From Crocinitomicaceae bacterium (lineage in GTDB: Bacteria > Bacteroidota > Bacteroidia > Flavobacteriales_D > Crocinitomicaceae): a stretch of 64,000 bases of DNA. Where the stretch lies: contig JAHENC010000003.1 in NCBI GenBank assembly GCA_024643365.1, positions 62,001 to 126,000 on the forward strand, read 5' to 3'. Below the pieces are notes generated by a model that searched no databases, was not told the origin of the DNA, and was given only the letters and a program-made list of their open reading frames with translations. The translations under genes were made by a program, and so were the position numbers. Below, piece after piece: positions 63,925 through 64,000 of this stretch (the stretch's first letter is position 1; each line of letters begins with the position of its first letter).

Positions 63925-64000
63925 ATAAAAAATTGTTTCTAAAGAACGACGAAGTTAAACATTTATTGTAATATTCTATAATTCCCCAAGGTTCATTCCT

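Noticed and set aside
63963-63985. Another TTATTGT near the right edge
   Set aside because: The base sequence 7 bp later is not the inverted arm, and the neighbouring genes are unrelated to glucan use; taken as background.
63925-64000. Possible C-terminus of a BamA-type gene upstream of the OmpH pair
   Set aside because: No frame in the visible 76 bp gives a convincing barrel C-terminus, so the expected neighbour cannot be claimed from this window.

Overview
The window looks like the chromosome of a Bacteroidota member, most likely a Flavobacteriales bacterium of the Fluviicola/Crocinitomicaceae type. The evidence is: several giant exported proteins with type IX secretion (T9SS) type A C-terminal sorting domains; a SusC/SusD pair; OmpH/Skp doublets; AT-rich intergenic DNA; promoters of the Bacteroidota form TTG-N19..22-TAnnTTTG; and almost no Shine-Dalgarno sequences. 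The genus is an inference.

Region 1 (1-24.2 kb, minus strand) is a surface-protein island. It holds a giant adhesin that runs off the left edge (PKD-like and HYR modules, 558-bp tandem repeats); a closely spaced three-gene unit of GEVED/Ig/FnIII-type T9SS proteins (15039 down to 3549) that ends in a strong terminator; and a 3026-codon frame with an N-terminal beta-helix, a lectin-like domain, GEVED and PKD-like modules. Two of the middle genes are tandem paralogues that share long, nearly identical DNA blocks.

Region 2 (24.2-32.5 kb, mostly plus strand) holds housekeeping and envelope genes: a short-chain dehydrogenase-like protein, a GT4 glycosyltransferase, an orphan sensor histidine kinase, an enoyl-CoA hydratase, a Wzx-like flippase and dxs.

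Region 3 (32.5-45.5 kb, plus strand) is a polysaccharide utilisation locus, probably for laminarin or another beta-glucan. It comprises an FHS-type sugar:H+ symporter, a Nudix-fold/winged-helix regulator with a degenerate Nudix box, SusC, SusD, a PKD lipoprotein, a GH16 endoglucanase, a GH3 beta-glucosidase and a T9SS glycan-binding protein with two repeated modules. Four intergenic copies of a dyad, TTATTGT-N7-ACAATAA or close variants, precede the transporter, the susC operon (two copies) and the last gene. I propose that these are the operators of the regulator. This is the most interesting signal I found.

Region 4 (45.5-53.8 kb, plus strand) is a cytochrome oxidase assembly and subunit operon: ctaB, two subunit III paralogues with large hydrophilic insertions, subunit IV, two SCO-like proteins (one lacking the metal-binding His), a DUF420 protein and a small membrane protein. 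It continues into a dCMP deaminase and an S41 protease.

Region 5 (53.8-64 kb) contains a minus-strand trio (ABC exporter, cytosolic PBP-like protein, T9SS protein); prs-rplY; a polyprenol-phosphate mannosyltransferase with dihydroorotase and a DUF4296 lipoprotein; murI; and two OmpH/Skp genes. At four genes (dxs, the 45540 gene, ctaB, murI) the TAnnTTTG element ends exactly 4 nt before ATG, which suggests leaderless mRNAs. I see no rRNA, tRNA, CRISPR array, insertion sequence or prophage.
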